Source: Pseudonocardia sulfidoxydans NBRC 16205 (GTDB lineage Bacteria > Actinomycetota > Actinomycetes > Mycobacteriales > Pseudonocardiaceae). From it: 64,000 nt of DNA. This document shows positions 1-8,555 of the stretch, one piece after another (the stretch's first letter is position 1; each line of letters begins with the position of its first letter). Position numbers and translations under genes: made by a program. The stretch is taken from positions 33,618-97,617 of the forward strand of contig NZ_BJVJ01000015.1 of the NCBI RefSeq assembly GCF_007989085.1, written 5' to 3'. Below the pieces are notes generated by a model that was not told where the DNA came from, ran no database searches, and saw only the letters and a list, made by a program, of their open reading frames with translations.

Positions 1-1210
1 TCATCGAGATCGGGAACGGGATGCCCCAGTCGACCGACGCCTTCGACAGGACGAACCCCGCGGCTCCGGCGAAGGCGCTCTGCGCCAACGAGATCTGGCC
101 CAGATACCCGGTGAGCACCACGTAGGACAGCGCGAGCAGCGACAGGATCAGTGACGTCGTCAACCCGAACCGGATGGTCCCCGTGGTGAACGCGAGCGCG
201 AGCCCCGCGGCCACCACGAGCCCGATCGCGACGAGCGGCCGTATCCGGGGGATCGGGACGTCGGGCAGCCGGATCTGTTGCGTCGCACCGCGGGTGGGCA
301 GCCGCTTGCCCGTCACGAACAGGATGACCATGACGACGGCGAACGGGATGACCTGGTCGAGCCCGGACTGGGCCCACACCGGCCACCACGGCTGCGTCAC
401 GAGCAGGCCGATCAGCGACTGGAACGCGCCCAGCCCGATCGCCGCGACGACCAGGACCGGGATGGACTCGAGCTTGGCCACGAGCAGTACGGCCAGCGCG
501 GGCACGACGAGCAGCCCGAAATAGTCGGCGTTGAGGCCGGTCAGTGAGCTCGCGAGGATGACGGCGACGGTACCGACGAACGCCGCCCCCGCCTGCGCGA
601 TCGCTGCGAGCCAACTGGGCGAGAAGCCCATCAGCACCGCCGCGCGCTCGTTCTCCGACGCGGCGCGGGTGGCGATGCCCATGCGGGTGAACCGCAGGTA
701 GCACCACACCAGCGCCGCGAGCACGACCATCACCAGCGCGATGAACAGCTCTCGCGTGGGGATCGCTGCGCCGAGCAGGGTCACGGTCCCACCCGGGACG
801 AACGACTCGACGTCGATCTTGTTCGGTCCGAACCGCAGTACGACCAGTGCCTGGATGGTGATCAGGAGCGCCACGGAGACGACGACCTGGGCCAGCACCG
901 AGTTCTGCTGCACCGGCCGGAAGGCGAGGTAGTGGACGGCGAAGCCCAGCGCGATCGCAGTGGCGAGCGCGATCACGAGGGCTGTCGCCGTCGACGGCGG
1001 CTCGCCGAGGTCGACGGACCCGACCGGGAACACGAGCGTCCCGGTGTTGCGCAGTTCGGCGAAGACGTAGGCGCCCCAGGTCGCGATCGCACCCTGTGCG
1101 AAGTTGATCATTCCCGTCGCGCGGTGGACGAGAAGCAGTCCGCTGCCGAGGCCGATGTAGACGGCCCCGAGTCCGAGTCCGAGGACGACGAACTGCAGGA
1201 CGGTACCCAC
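1..1210 (-). CDS. Branched-chain amino acid-type ABC permease, LivH-LivM fusion (3' end outside window)
   Basis: Membrane component of a LivFGHM-type importer. Translating the minus strand from a GTG preceded by AAGGAG gives an open frame of about 403 residues that runs off the left edge. Residues 1-290 match LivH, with INFAQG near residue 36 and many hydrophobic segments. After a hydrophilic linker with LPTRGATQQIRL, a second half begins that looks like LivM, with GYLGQISLAQSAF near its start. LivH and LivM are usually separate proteins, so this is a fused permease. The binding-protein gene lies 45 bp upstream on the same strand. The matching ATPases may be the pair at 21.3-22.8 kb or lie to the left of the window. 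Confidence 0.85.
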   Translation of the reverse strand, partial: MGTVLQFVVLGLGLGAVYIGLGSGLLLVHRATGMINFAQGAIATWGAYVFAELRNTGTLVFPVGSVDLGEPPSTATALVIALATAIALGFAVHYLAFRPVQQNSVLAQVVVSVALLITIQALVVLRFGPNKIDVESFVPGGTVTLLGAAIPTRELFIALVMVVLAALVWCYLRFTRMGIATRAASENERAAVLMGFSPSWLAAIAQAGAAFVGTVAVILASSLTGLNADYFGLLVVPALAVLLVAKLESIPVLVVAAIGLGAFQSLIGLLVTQPWWPVWAQSGLDQVIPFAVVMVILFVTGKRLPTRGATQQIRLPDVPIPRIRPLVAIGLVVAAGLALAFTTGTIRFGLTTSLILSLLALSYVVLTGYLGQISLAQSAFAGAAGFVLSKASVDWGIPFPISM

Positions 1211-1255
1211 GTTGGCTCCTTCCGTTCCCCACCTTGCCGTTCGGAGACGGGCGCG

Positions 1256-2494
1256 TCAGGCGCTCTGCAGCGCCGCCGGGTCGAGCTCGATGAACCCGTC
1301 GGGGTTGATCGGGGCGAGGCTGCCGTCGGGCTGGACGTTGAAGAAGATGGCCTCCTTGCTGCACGCCGACGGGCGGCCCGGCCACTGCTGGCCGTCACAG
1401 GTGATGGCGGGCCCGGCGAAGCTCGGCATGTCCTTGACGGCCTTGAGCGCCGTGGTGACCGACGCCGGCGTGTAGTCGCCCTGCACCGTCTTCAGGACGT
1501 TGGCGAGGTTGATCATCCCGGCGAAGGAGTAGAGCGAGCGGGCGGACTGCTCGTTCTCGCGGTTCACCTCCTTCATCGAGGAGGCGAAGTCGTCGAGCTG
1601 CTGCTGGACGTCGGCGGGGGCGTGGGGTCGCGAGGCCGGGAGCCACAGGCGCGGCTGCAGGATGGCGCCGGCCGCCTGCTCCTTCATCGCCGCGATGAAC
1701 TGCGAGCACGAGCCCGCGTAGAGGGTTCCGCTGTAGCCCTGCTGGCGCAGCGCCTGGAAGAACCCGGTGCAGCCGTCCTCGGTGAGCGACAGGTTGCCGG
1801 CGACGTCGGGCTTGCCCGACAGGGCGGTCGCGGCGAGGACCTGGAAGTTGACGCTGTTGGCCGGCGTGTAGATGGCCGACACGGAGACGCCGAGGTTCTT
1901 CGCCGCGGGCTGGACGAGCTTGTCGATGAACGCGTGGCTACCGGCGTTGTCGGACGCTGCGAGCGTGACGATGCGCTTGTCGAGGCGCTGGACCACGGTG
2001 ACCAGGCCGAGCGCGCTCGTCTCGAGAGGCCCGGAGAAGTAGAACGCCTGGCCCCACGGGAGGGCGTCGGGGATGGCGGTGGCGCTCAGCTCGCCGACGA
2101 TGGGGGTGCCGGCGCCCGTCAGCACGGGGACACCGGCCGACGACGACGGGTCGTTCGCGTCGAAGACGACCGGCACGTTCGACGTCACGAACTGGTTGGC
2201 GCAGTTGACGGCCGTCTCGGGGCTGCCGTCGCCCTGGCAGATCTCCAACTTGACGGGCCGACCGTTGATGCCGCCCATCGTGTTGTTGATGAACCATTCG
2301 GCGGCCTGGGCGCCGTACTCGCTCTGGGGGTACGCGGCGGTGGTGCCCTTGGAGGGCGCCTGCACGCCGATCACGATGGGCTCACCGGTGAGACCACCGG
2401 CGCCCTCGGACCCGCTGTCACCTCCCGAACTGCATCCCGCGAGCGTCAGCGCCATCGCTGCCACGCATGTGGTGAAGATCGTTCGCATCTTCAT
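1256..2494 (-). CDS. ABC transporter substrate-binding lipoprotein, LivJ/periplasmic-binding type 1
   Basis: A 412-residue extracytoplasmic binding protein. The N-terminus has positive residues, a hydrophobic stretch and a lipobox LTLAGC with Cys21, then a Ser/Gly-rich linker, so it should be lipid-anchored after export. The mature part (IVIGVQAPSKG..., FINNTMGGINGRPVKLEICQGDG) is typical of the branched-chain amino acid/amide binding family. It is the first gene of the minus-strand pair with the fused permease. Family members bind many small carboxylates and amides, so the ligand cannot be named; the neighbours suggest the substrate of the catabolic genes to the right. A second ATG two codons downstream is an alternative start. 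Confidence 0.88.
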   Translation of the reverse strand: MKMRTIFTTCVAAMALTLAGCSSGGDSGSEGAGGLTGEPIVIGVQAPSKGTTAAYPQSEYGAQAAEWFINNTMGGINGRPVKLEICQGDGSPETAVNCANQFVTSNVPVVFDANDPSSSAGVPVLTGAGTPIVGELSATAIPDALPWGQAFYFSGPLETSALGLVTVVQRLDKRIVTLAASDNAGSHAFIDKLVQPAAKNLGVSVSAIYTPANSVNFQVLAATALSGKPDVAGNLSLTEDGCTGFFQALRQQGYSGTLYAGSCSQFIAAMKEQAAGAILQPRLWLPASRPHAPADVQQQLDDFASSMKEVNRENEQSARSLYSFAGMINLANVLKTVQGDYTPASVTTALKAVKDMPSFAGPAITCDGQQWPGRPSACSKEAIFFNVQPDGSLAPINPDGFIELDPAALQSA

Positions 2495-3031
2495 GGAGTG
2501 GATCCCTTTCGAAGGGGTGCCGGAATCCGCGAGATCACGGGATCGGCGGGGGAGGAGCGTGGGGACAGCAGGCGGGCGGTCGGTCGTAGGTCAGGAGCCG
2601 GCCGGGCTGGAGCGCGCCGAACAACTCGGACCTACTGCGCGACGCCCGGGCAGCACCCTCCTGGACCGCGTGCCAGGCGTGGGTCTCGGGACTTGATGGT
2701 CTCGCTGAGTTCTGACGATCCGGAGCGTGTCATCGGTGCGGTCGCGACGACGCGGACCGATCGACAACGGCCGGCTCCGGTTCGTTGACACGGCGTCACG
2801 CTCCTGGTCACCAAGGTGTCGAGCCCAGCCGCGCTACGCTGTGCGACATGAACCAAAGCGGCGAGCATCGAGAGAATCGCGCTTGACACCCTCTCATGTC
2901 AACCACTTCACGACGGCGGTCGAAGTCGTCCCGCCAGGGGGCCGTGGGGCGACCGCCGGTACCGTGCGGGGCCGTCCGGGTACGCTCCCCGCTCCCACCT
3001 TCACGCCACCAGCGCTCCGAGGAGGCGACTC
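2495..3031. other. Divergent intergenic region
   Basis: About 540 bp between the leftward importer operon and the rightward TetR gene. I see no convincing coding sequence. It should hold the promoters of both transcripts and contains the inverted repeat at 2883-2902. Confidence 0.6.
2883..2902. promoter_or_regulatory. Inverted repeat TTGACA-N8-TGTCAA, candidate TetR operator
   Basis: Perfect 6-bp arms separated by 8 bp, 130 bp upstream of the tetR start in the divergent region. Size and position suit a TetR-family operator, but the left arm also equals a sigma70 -35 hexamer, so chance or promoter function is possible. Confidence 0.4.
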
Positions 3032-3766
3032 ATGACCAGGAACGATGATGGCCGGAAGGGGAACGACGCGCGGCCCGCCGACGGCGCAGCCGAGCCGCGG
3101 GGAGAGCTCAACCGGTACACGGCGACGCTCGGGCCGCGCGCGCTGAAGACGCGGCGGCGCCTGATCGACAGCGCCACCGAGCTGTTCCGCGAGAAGGGCT
3201 ACGTGGCGACGACGGTCTCCGACATCGCGCGCAGCGCCGGGGTCAGCCTGGCGACCTTCTACGTGTACTTCGCCGAGCGGTCCGACGTCGTCATCGCGCT
3301 GCTCGACGAGGTCGTGGGCGACGTGATGCGCCAGGGCGTCGGGAAGTGGGATCCCCGCAGCGGGCGGGCGGGGTTGTCGCGCGTCGTGTCGTCGTACGTC
3401 GAGAGCTTCGCCAGGCACGCGGAGTTCTTCGCGATCCGCGAGTCGGTAATCCACGCCGAGGAGCGGATGCTCGAGCAGTACGTCCAGTACAACCGGCACT
3501 TCCAGGAGACGTTCGCCCGCTACCTGGAGGAGGGCGTCGCGCTCGGGCTGGTCCGCAGCGACCTCGATCCGTACGGGATGGCCCGGGCGATGACGTTGAT
3601 GATGGAGCGCTACTGCTACGACGTGTTCGTGCTCGGCTCCTCGGGTGAGGCGCCGTCGGTGACCGACACCGCGCACCTGTTGGCGACGCTGTGGGCGGAC
3701 GCGATCGACCTCGCCGAGAGCACTGTCAGACCGCGCGCCGCCGCCGCTGGACAGGCTCTCAAGTAG
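3032..3766 (+). CDS. TetR/AcrR family transcriptional regulator
   Basis: A 244-residue DNA-binding regulator. A poorly conserved 35-residue N-terminal tail precedes a standard TetR helix-turn-helix (RRRLIDSATELFREKGY, then TTVSDIARSAGVSLATFYVYF, residues about 45-85). The rest is a helical ligand-binding domain. The start ATG follows GAGGAGG. It lies between the leftward importer operon and the rightward catabolic operon, so it is the natural candidate to control one or both in response to a pathway metabolite or CoA thioester. That role is inferred from position. Confidence 0.88.
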   Translation: MTRNDDGRKGNDARPADGAAEPRGELNRYTATLGPRALKTRRRLIDSATELFREKGYVATTVSDIARSAGVSLATFYVYFAERSDVVIALLDEVVGDVMRQGVGKWDPRSGRAGLSRVVSSYVESFARHAEFFAIRESVIHAEERMLEQYVQYNRHFQETFARYLEEGVALGLVRSDLDPYGMARAMTLMMERYCYDVFVLGSSGEAPSVTDTAHLLATLWADAIDLAESTVRPRAAAAGQALK

Positions 3767-3819
3767 CTGGCGGCTCCGGTCAACCCAGATCATCGGCGCC
3801 TCCCTGGATACCTGCGGTC

Positions 3820-3848
3820 TTGACGCTACGTGTCCACCTAGCTAACTT
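3820..3848 (+). promoter_or_regulatory. Candidate promoter of the 3.9-10.3 kb catabolic operon
   Basis: TTGACG at 3820-3825, 17 bp, then TAACTT at 3843-3848: a good actinobacterial housekeeping promoter match about 75 bp before the GTG of the first catabolic gene. Just downstream, ACCTGTCAGGT is a short inverted repeat that could be an operator. Confidence 0.5.
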
Positions 3849-3921
3849 GACGACCTGTCAGGTGAGGAGCTCTCAACGTCCTCCCCACGCATGAGTTGCG
3901 CCGACCGCCGCAGGGGGCCTC

Positions 3922-5037
3922 GTGAAGTTCGGCATCGTGTTCGAGATTTCGGTTCCACGCCCCTTCCGGCCGGGTGTGGAGAAGCAGGTGGTCGACAACT
4001 GCATCGAGCAGGCCGTCCTGGCCGACCAGCTCGGCTTCGACCAGGTCTGGGCGGTCGAGCACCACTTCCTCGAAGAGATCTCGCACTGCTCGGCTCCCGA
4101 GATGCTGCTCTCCGCGATCGCGATGCGTACCGAGCAGATCCGGTTGGGCTTCGGCATCGCGGTGTGCGTCCCGCAGTTCTCCCACCCCGCGCGGATCGCA
4201 GAGCGCGCCGCGATGCTCGACGTCCTCTCCGGCGGACGGGCCGAGATCGGCACCGGGCGGTCGGCGACCTGGACCGAGCTGGGCGGGTTCGCCGCCGACC
4301 CCGACGAGACCAAGAAGACCTGGGACGAGTACGTCCGTGCGATCCCCCGGATGTGGACCCAGCCCACCTACAGCCACCAGGGCCGCAGCTTCTCCATGCC
4401 GGAGCGGGCGATCGTCCCCAAGCCGCTGCAGGACCCGCACCCGCCACTGTGGGTCGCCGTCACCTCACCCGGCACGGAGGTCGACGCCGCCGACCGCGGA
4501 CTCGGCTGCCTCGGTCTGGTCGTCGGGGGAATGAAGCGCCAGGAGAAGACGATCGACACCTACCGACGACGCATCCAGCTGTGCGACCCGGTCGGCAGCT
4601 TCGTCAACGAGCAGGTCAACACCGTCAACTTCATGTACTGCCACGAGGACCCGGCCCACGCGATGAAGCGGGGCGCGCAGCTCTCCGACCACTTCAACTA
4701 CCTCGCTCCCCAGCAGCTCTTCGTGAAGGAGATCTACCCGACGCAGTCGTACGCCACCGACGGTCTCTTCTCCGCGCTCCGTCAGGAGTCGACGAGCTCG
4801 GGCGACCCGATGAGGATTCCTGACGGCATCGCCATCGGTGACCCCGACCGCGTCATCCGGTCACTGAAGCGGTGGGAGGCGATTGGTGTCGACCGCGTCG
4901 TGTTCATCCTGAACAGCGTCGAGACCATTCCGCAGGCCGAGGTTCTCGACAGCCTGCGGTTGTTCGCCCGTGAGGTCATGCCGGCCTTCGGGCACACTCC
5001 GGCCATCGGCTCGACGTCCGCGGGCGAGGTCGCCTGA
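3922..5037 (+). CDS. LLM-class flavin/F420-dependent oxidoreductase
   Basis: A 371-residue luciferase-like monooxygenase. The N-terminus MKFGIVFEISVPRPF, the segment GFDQVWAVEHHFLEE and the later LDVLSGGRAEIGTGRS are family hallmarks. Proteins of this class use reduced FMN or F420 for oxygenation or hydride transfer; which one applies cannot be read from sequence. The GTG start follows a purine-rich GGGGG. It is the first gene of a tight operon and its stop overlaps the ATG of the next gene, so it is likely the first oxidative step of the pathway. Confidence 0.88.
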   Translation: MKFGIVFEISVPRPFRPGVEKQVVDNCIEQAVLADQLGFDQVWAVEHHFLEEISHCSAPEMLLSAIAMRTEQIRLGFGIAVCVPQFSHPARIAERAAMLDVLSGGRAEIGTGRSATWTELGGFAADPDETKKTWDEYVRAIPRMWTQPTYSHQGRSFSMPERAIVPKPLQDPHPPLWVAVTSPGTEVDAADRGLGCLGLVVGGMKRQEKTIDTYRRRIQLCDPVGSFVNEQVNTVNFMYCHEDPAHAMKRGAQLSDHFNYLAPQQLFVKEIYPTQSYATDGLFSALRQESTSSGDPMRIPDGIAIGDPDRVIRSLKRWEAIGVDRVVFILNSVETIPQAEVLDSLRLFAREVMPAFGHTPAIGSTSAGEVA

Positions 5038-5777
5038 TGCCCGACTTCGGCACCCTCTCCGTCGCGGCGGCCGAGATCCCGGTCGTCGACCGGTTCGTCA
5101 CCGAACCGGTCGAGATCACCGACGCCACGCTCCTGCAGGTCGTCTGCGAGATCGGCGTCGCCGGCCAGCTCGCCGTCCTGCCCCCGGCCCTGCACCCGAC
5201 GAGCCCGCCGATCGCGATCTGGCAGCTCCTCGAGGTGGGCGAGAGCCCGTGGGGCGCATTCCGGCTGGCCAGCATCCGGGTCGGCGCCCGGGCCGCGACG
5301 AAGTCCCGGAGCTTCCTCGTGCACGCGTTCGTCGACAACCCCGACGCCGGTACCGCGCTGCGCGAGTCGTGGGGATTCCCGTGCGTCGACGCCGAGGTGG
5401 GGCTGCGAGTCGGCCACGACCGCATCGCGGGATGGGCGGACGTCGGGGGGAACTCCCCGTTCGACGTCGAGCTGGAGGACCCGGCCCCGATCGCGAGCGG
5501 TTCGGTCTACTACGCCCCCAGCATGAACCTCGCCGCGACGCCGCTCGGGACGCGGCTCCTGCAGGTCGATCCCGAGTACCTCGTCAAGTCGGTCGCCCGC
5601 GGCCGGCCGCAGGTCAGGCACCACCCGGGGATCGTCGACGACCGACTCGCGCCGACCTGGCCGATCTCCGCGACGGCCGCGACGGTCGACATCACCCTGC
5701 CCACGATCCGGTTCGTCTGCGACCCGGCCCTGCCTGCCGCGCAGGGCACCGAGACCATCACACCCGCGGCGTCCTGA
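5037..5777 (+). CDS. Acetoacetate decarboxylase (ADC) family protein
   Basis: A 246-residue protein with the overall pattern of the ADC-like beta-barrel family (LHPTSPPIAIWQLLEVGESPWG early, MNLAATPLG around residue 165). Family members decarboxylate beta-keto acids through a lysine Schiff base or catalyse aldol/dehydration chemistry; I cannot place the catalytic Lys with certainty. Its ATG overlaps the preceding stop, implying translational coupling to the LLM oxidoreductase. Function in the pathway is inferred only. Confidence 0.65.
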   Translation: MPDFGTLSVAAAEIPVVDRFVTEPVEITDATLLQVVCEIGVAGQLAVLPPALHPTSPPIAIWQLLEVGESPWGAFRLASIRVGARAATKSRSFLVHAFVDNPDAGTALRESWGFPCVDAEVGLRVGHDRIAGWADVGGNSPFDVELEDPAPIASGSVYYAPSMNLAATPLGTRLLQVDPEYLVKSVARGRPQVRHHPGIVDDRLAPTWPISATAATVDITLPTIRFVCDPALPAAQGTETITPAAS

Positions 5778-5796
5778 CATGTCCGAGAGGAGTCCG

Positions 5797-6213
5797 ATGA
5801 GCGGGATCCCGTACCTCACCCAGGAATGGCTCGACATGTCGACCGCGGTCATGGAGCCGATGCCACCGTGCCCGGGTGCGACGTTCGTGATGCAGTGCGT
5901 CATGACGCAGGCGCCCGGCGGGGGCGACGTCGTGTTTCACCGCGTCTTCGACGACGGCCGGCTGCTGCGCTCGGTGCTCGCAGCCCACGAGGCGCCGGAC
6001 GTCGTCCTCTGGTCGACCTACGACGACAGCATCCTGCACCTCACGGGCGGCCTCCCGGAGAAGGAGGCGTTCCGTTCCGGGCGCATCCGGCCCGAGGGCG
6101 ACGTCGCTCTGCTGAGGACGCTCACACCGCTGAGCCGGTCGGCCGAATACCTTGCCGCCGTCGACGAGATCGCCCGTCGCACGGACTTCTCCGCGCCGTC
6201 GCAGCACGCATAG
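5797..6213 (+). CDS. Small conserved protein, possibly SCP2/sterol-carrier-like
   Basis: A 138-residue soluble protein without recognised catalytic motif. I chose the second in-frame ATG at 5797 because GAGAGGAG lies at the right distance; an ATG at 5779 has no ribosome site. The pattern (VVLWSTYDDSILHLTGGLPEKEAF) is reminiscent of SCP2-like lipid- or acyl-CoA-binding domains, but I do not recognise the family firmly. It sits between the ADC-like gene and the acyl-CoA ligase, so a substrate-carrier role is plausible. Confidence 0.5.
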   Translation: MSGIPYLTQEWLDMSTAVMEPMPPCPGATFVMQCVMTQAPGGGDVVFHRVFDDGRLLRSVLAAHEAPDVVLWSTYDDSILHLTGGLPEKEAFRSGRIRPEGDVALLRTLTPLSRSAEYLAAVDEIARRTDFSAPSQHA

Positions 6214-6259
6214 TGTTCGCCGGGAGGGCCGACGTCGCAGCGAGCCGCGGGAGACGACC

Positions 6260-7780
6260 TTGATCAGTTTCGTGGAGATGCTGGAACTGCCTCGACGACG
6301 GCCCGGGGCGGGGGCGGCCTTCATGACCCCGGGCGGCCCGGCCCGGGAGCTCGACGAGCTGTGGACCGACGTCCATCGCCTCGCCGACGCCTTGGTGGGC
6401 AAGGGCTTCCGCGCCGGGCACCGGGCGGCGGTCCTCGCGACCGACAGCTACGAGTACATGGTCGTGATCCTCGCGTGCATGCGCGTCGGGATCGTCTACG
6501 TGCCGCTGAACTACCGCCTCGCCGCGGCCGAGCTCGACACGATCCTCGCGCACGCCCGACCCGAGCTGATCTTCGTCGGTGACCGCTACGCCCCGGTCGT
6601 CGAGAGGTCGCAGGCCGGGCAGGACGCGGCGACGGTCGCGCTCGACCCCGACGGGCGTGGCCGACTGCAGTTCCGCGATCTCGTCGAGTCGGGGCGGGAC
6701 CGCCCGCACGAGCATCGCACGAGCGACGAGGACGTCGTCGCGGTCTGCTACACGAGCGGCACCACGGGCAGGCCCAAGGGTGTCATGCAGTCCCAGCGCG
6801 CCATGAAGACCGAGATCTGGCGGCAGAGCCAGTTCCCCGGATCGCCGGGCGACGTCCGGTACTCCGCGTCGCCGATGTTCCACGTGGCGGGGCACCGCAC
6901 GATCTTCACGCACCTGGCCCGTGGGTTCACGTCCGTCCTGCTGCCGCAGTTCGATGCCGTGGCACTGGCCGACCTGGTGCGGGCCACCGCGCTCGACGGG
7001 GCGTTCCTGGTCCCGACGATGCTGGACCTGCTGCTCGACGAGCTCGGCCCGGGCACGTTCCGGCTCCCGCAGCTGCACTACGGCGGGTCCACCATCTCGC
7101 CGCGCCTGCTCTCCCGCGCCATCGAGCATCTTGACGCCGAGATGTTCAACCTGTTCGGCAGCTCCGAGACCGGCCTCGTCACCGTCCTCGACGCCGCCGA
7201 CCACCGCGCGGCGCACGCCGGTCGCCACGAGCTGCTCGGGTCGCTCGGCCGCGCCGCTCCCGGCGCCGACGTCCGCATCCTCGACCCGGACGGTGAGGAG
7301 GTCCAGGAGGGTGAGGTGGGTGAGATCGTCTGCCGCACCGACGGCGCCCTCAGCGGGTACCTCGAACAGCCCGAGGCCACCGCCGAGGTGCTGCGCGACG
7401 GCTGGGTGTGGACCGGCGACCTCGCCCGCCGCGATGCCGAGGGCTACCACTACTACATGGGCCGCAGCCGTGACCTCATCATCCGCGGCGGCGAGAACGT
7501 CTATCCCCAGGAGATCGAGAGCGTCCTGTCCGCCGTCCCGGGGGTGACCGACGTGGCCGTCCTCGGGGTCCCCGACGAGCGTTGGGGCGAGTCGGTGGTC
7601 GCCGTCCTGGAGTGCCGCGGTGAGCCACCCTCCGCCGACGACGTGCGGCGGCTCTGCCAGGAGCGGCTCGCGTCGTTCAAGGTCCCGGGCGAGTTCGTGT
7701 TCGTCGCCGACCTCCCGCGTACGGCAGCGGGCAAGATCGCCACGTACCGGTTGCGCGACCAGCTCGGCAGGCGGTCGTGA
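6260..7780 (+). CDS. AMP-dependent acyl-CoA synthetase/ligase
   Basis: A 506-residue ANL-superfamily enzyme that activates a carboxylic acid to its CoA thioester via an acyl-adenylate. Visible motifs: YTSGTTGRPKG (P-loop, near residue 163), LFGSSETG, GWVWTGDLA, GRSRDLIIRGGENVYP (hinge, near 400) and the C-terminal PRTAAGKI lysine motif near 490. TTG at 6260 with GGGAGA seven bases upstream is the most likely start; a GTG four codons later is possible. The last four bases overlap the next gene. It provides CoA entry for the crotonase, thiolase and lyase genes around it. Confidence 0.92.
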   Translation: MISFVEMLELPRRRPGAGAAFMTPGGPARELDELWTDVHRLADALVGKGFRAGHRAAVLATDSYEYMVVILACMRVGIVYVPLNYRLAAAELDTILAHARPELIFVGDRYAPVVERSQAGQDAATVALDPDGRGRLQFRDLVESGRDRPHEHRTSDEDVVAVCYTSGTTGRPKGVMQSQRAMKTEIWRQSQFPGSPGDVRYSASPMFHVAGHRTIFTHLARGFTSVLLPQFDAVALADLVRATALDGAFLVPTMLDLLLDELGPGTFRLPQLHYGGSTISPRLLSRAIEHLDAEMFNLFGSSETGLVTVLDAADHRAAHAGRHELLGSLGRAAPGADVRILDPDGEEVQEGEVGEIVCRTDGALSGYLEQPEATAEVLRDGWVWTGDLARRDAEGYHYYMGRSRDLIIRGGENVYPQEIESVLSAVPGVTDVAVLGVPDERWGESVVAVLECRGEPPSADDVRRLCQERLASFKVPGEFVFVADLPRTAAGKIATYRLRDQLGRRS

Positions 7781-8532
7781 GCGAGCTGCACGCCGAGCAC
7801 GAGGGCGACGTCCTGGTCCTCACGCTGAGCAGGGCCGACCGGCGGAACGCGCTCACGGTCGGCCTCGTCGCCGCGCTGGCCGAGACGATCGCGACCGCAC
7901 CCGACGCCGGAGCGCGCGCCGTCGTCCTCACCGGGGCGCCGCCCGCCTTCTGTGCCGGCGGTGACCTCACCGAGCTGTCCGGGATCGCGGCCCTGGGCGC
8001 GATGGCGGTCGGCGAGACGATCTACACCCGGTTCCACGACCTGGTCCGCACGATCACCACCGTGCCCGTACCGGTGATCGCCGCGGTCGCCGGCCCGGCC
8101 CTCGGCGCCGGGCTGGACCTCGCGGCGGTCTGCGACCTGCGGATCGCCGGTGCAAGCGCGACGTTCGCCAGCTCGTGGATCGGTGTCGGCCTGGTCCCGG
8201 GGATGGGAGGGGCGTTGTGGCTCACCAGGTTACTCGGTGGCGCCCGTGCCGCCGAGCTGGTCCTCACCGGACGACGAATCGATGCGGGCACCGCCGAGCG
8301 ATGGAACCTGGTCAACGAGGTCGTACCCGACGGTGCCGAACGCGTGCGCGCGACCGAGTGGGCGCGGGAGCTCGCGGTCCTCCCACCCGTGGCGCTCGCC
8401 CGCAGCAAACAGGCGCTGCGGCGTGCGCTCACCGACGGCGCCGACGCCGAGCTCGCGGCGCTCGGGTCGATCCAGGCGAGCCTGCTCACCGGTCCCGAGT
8501 TCGACGAACGGACAGCACGCTTCCGGAACTGA
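7777..8532 (+). CDS. Enoyl-CoA hydratase/isomerase (crotonase) family protein
   Basis: A 251-residue crotonase-fold protein. The oxyanion-hole segments are present (CAGGDLTEL; AAVAGPALGAGLDLA). The second catalytic Glu of hydratases is retained in AAELVLTGR, but the first (normally in a PE motif) is replaced in SSWIGVGLVPG. It may therefore be an isomerase, hydrolase or other crotonase rather than a true hydratase. The GTG start overlaps the ligase stop by 4 bp. One TTA codon (8230-8232) is unusual for the base composition. Confidence 0.88.
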   Translation: MSELHAEHEGDVLVLTLSRADRRNALTVGLVAALAETIATAPDAGARAVVLTGAPPAFCAGGDLTELSGIAALGAMAVGETIYTRFHDLVRTITTVPVPVIAAVAGPALGAGLDLAAVCDLRIAGASATFASSWIGVGLVPGMGGALWLTRLLGGARAAELVLTGRRIDAGTAERWNLVNEVVPDGAERVRATEWARELAVLPPVALARSKQALRRALTDGADAELAALGSIQASLLTGPEFDERTARFRN

Positions 8533-8555
8533 CGACAAGAAGGAGTCCTCCCACC

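Noticed and set aside
932..2788. Large rightward frame opposite the left-edge importer genes
   Set aside because: It is antisense to a clear lipoprotein and permease and has arginine/glycine-rich low-complexity composition.
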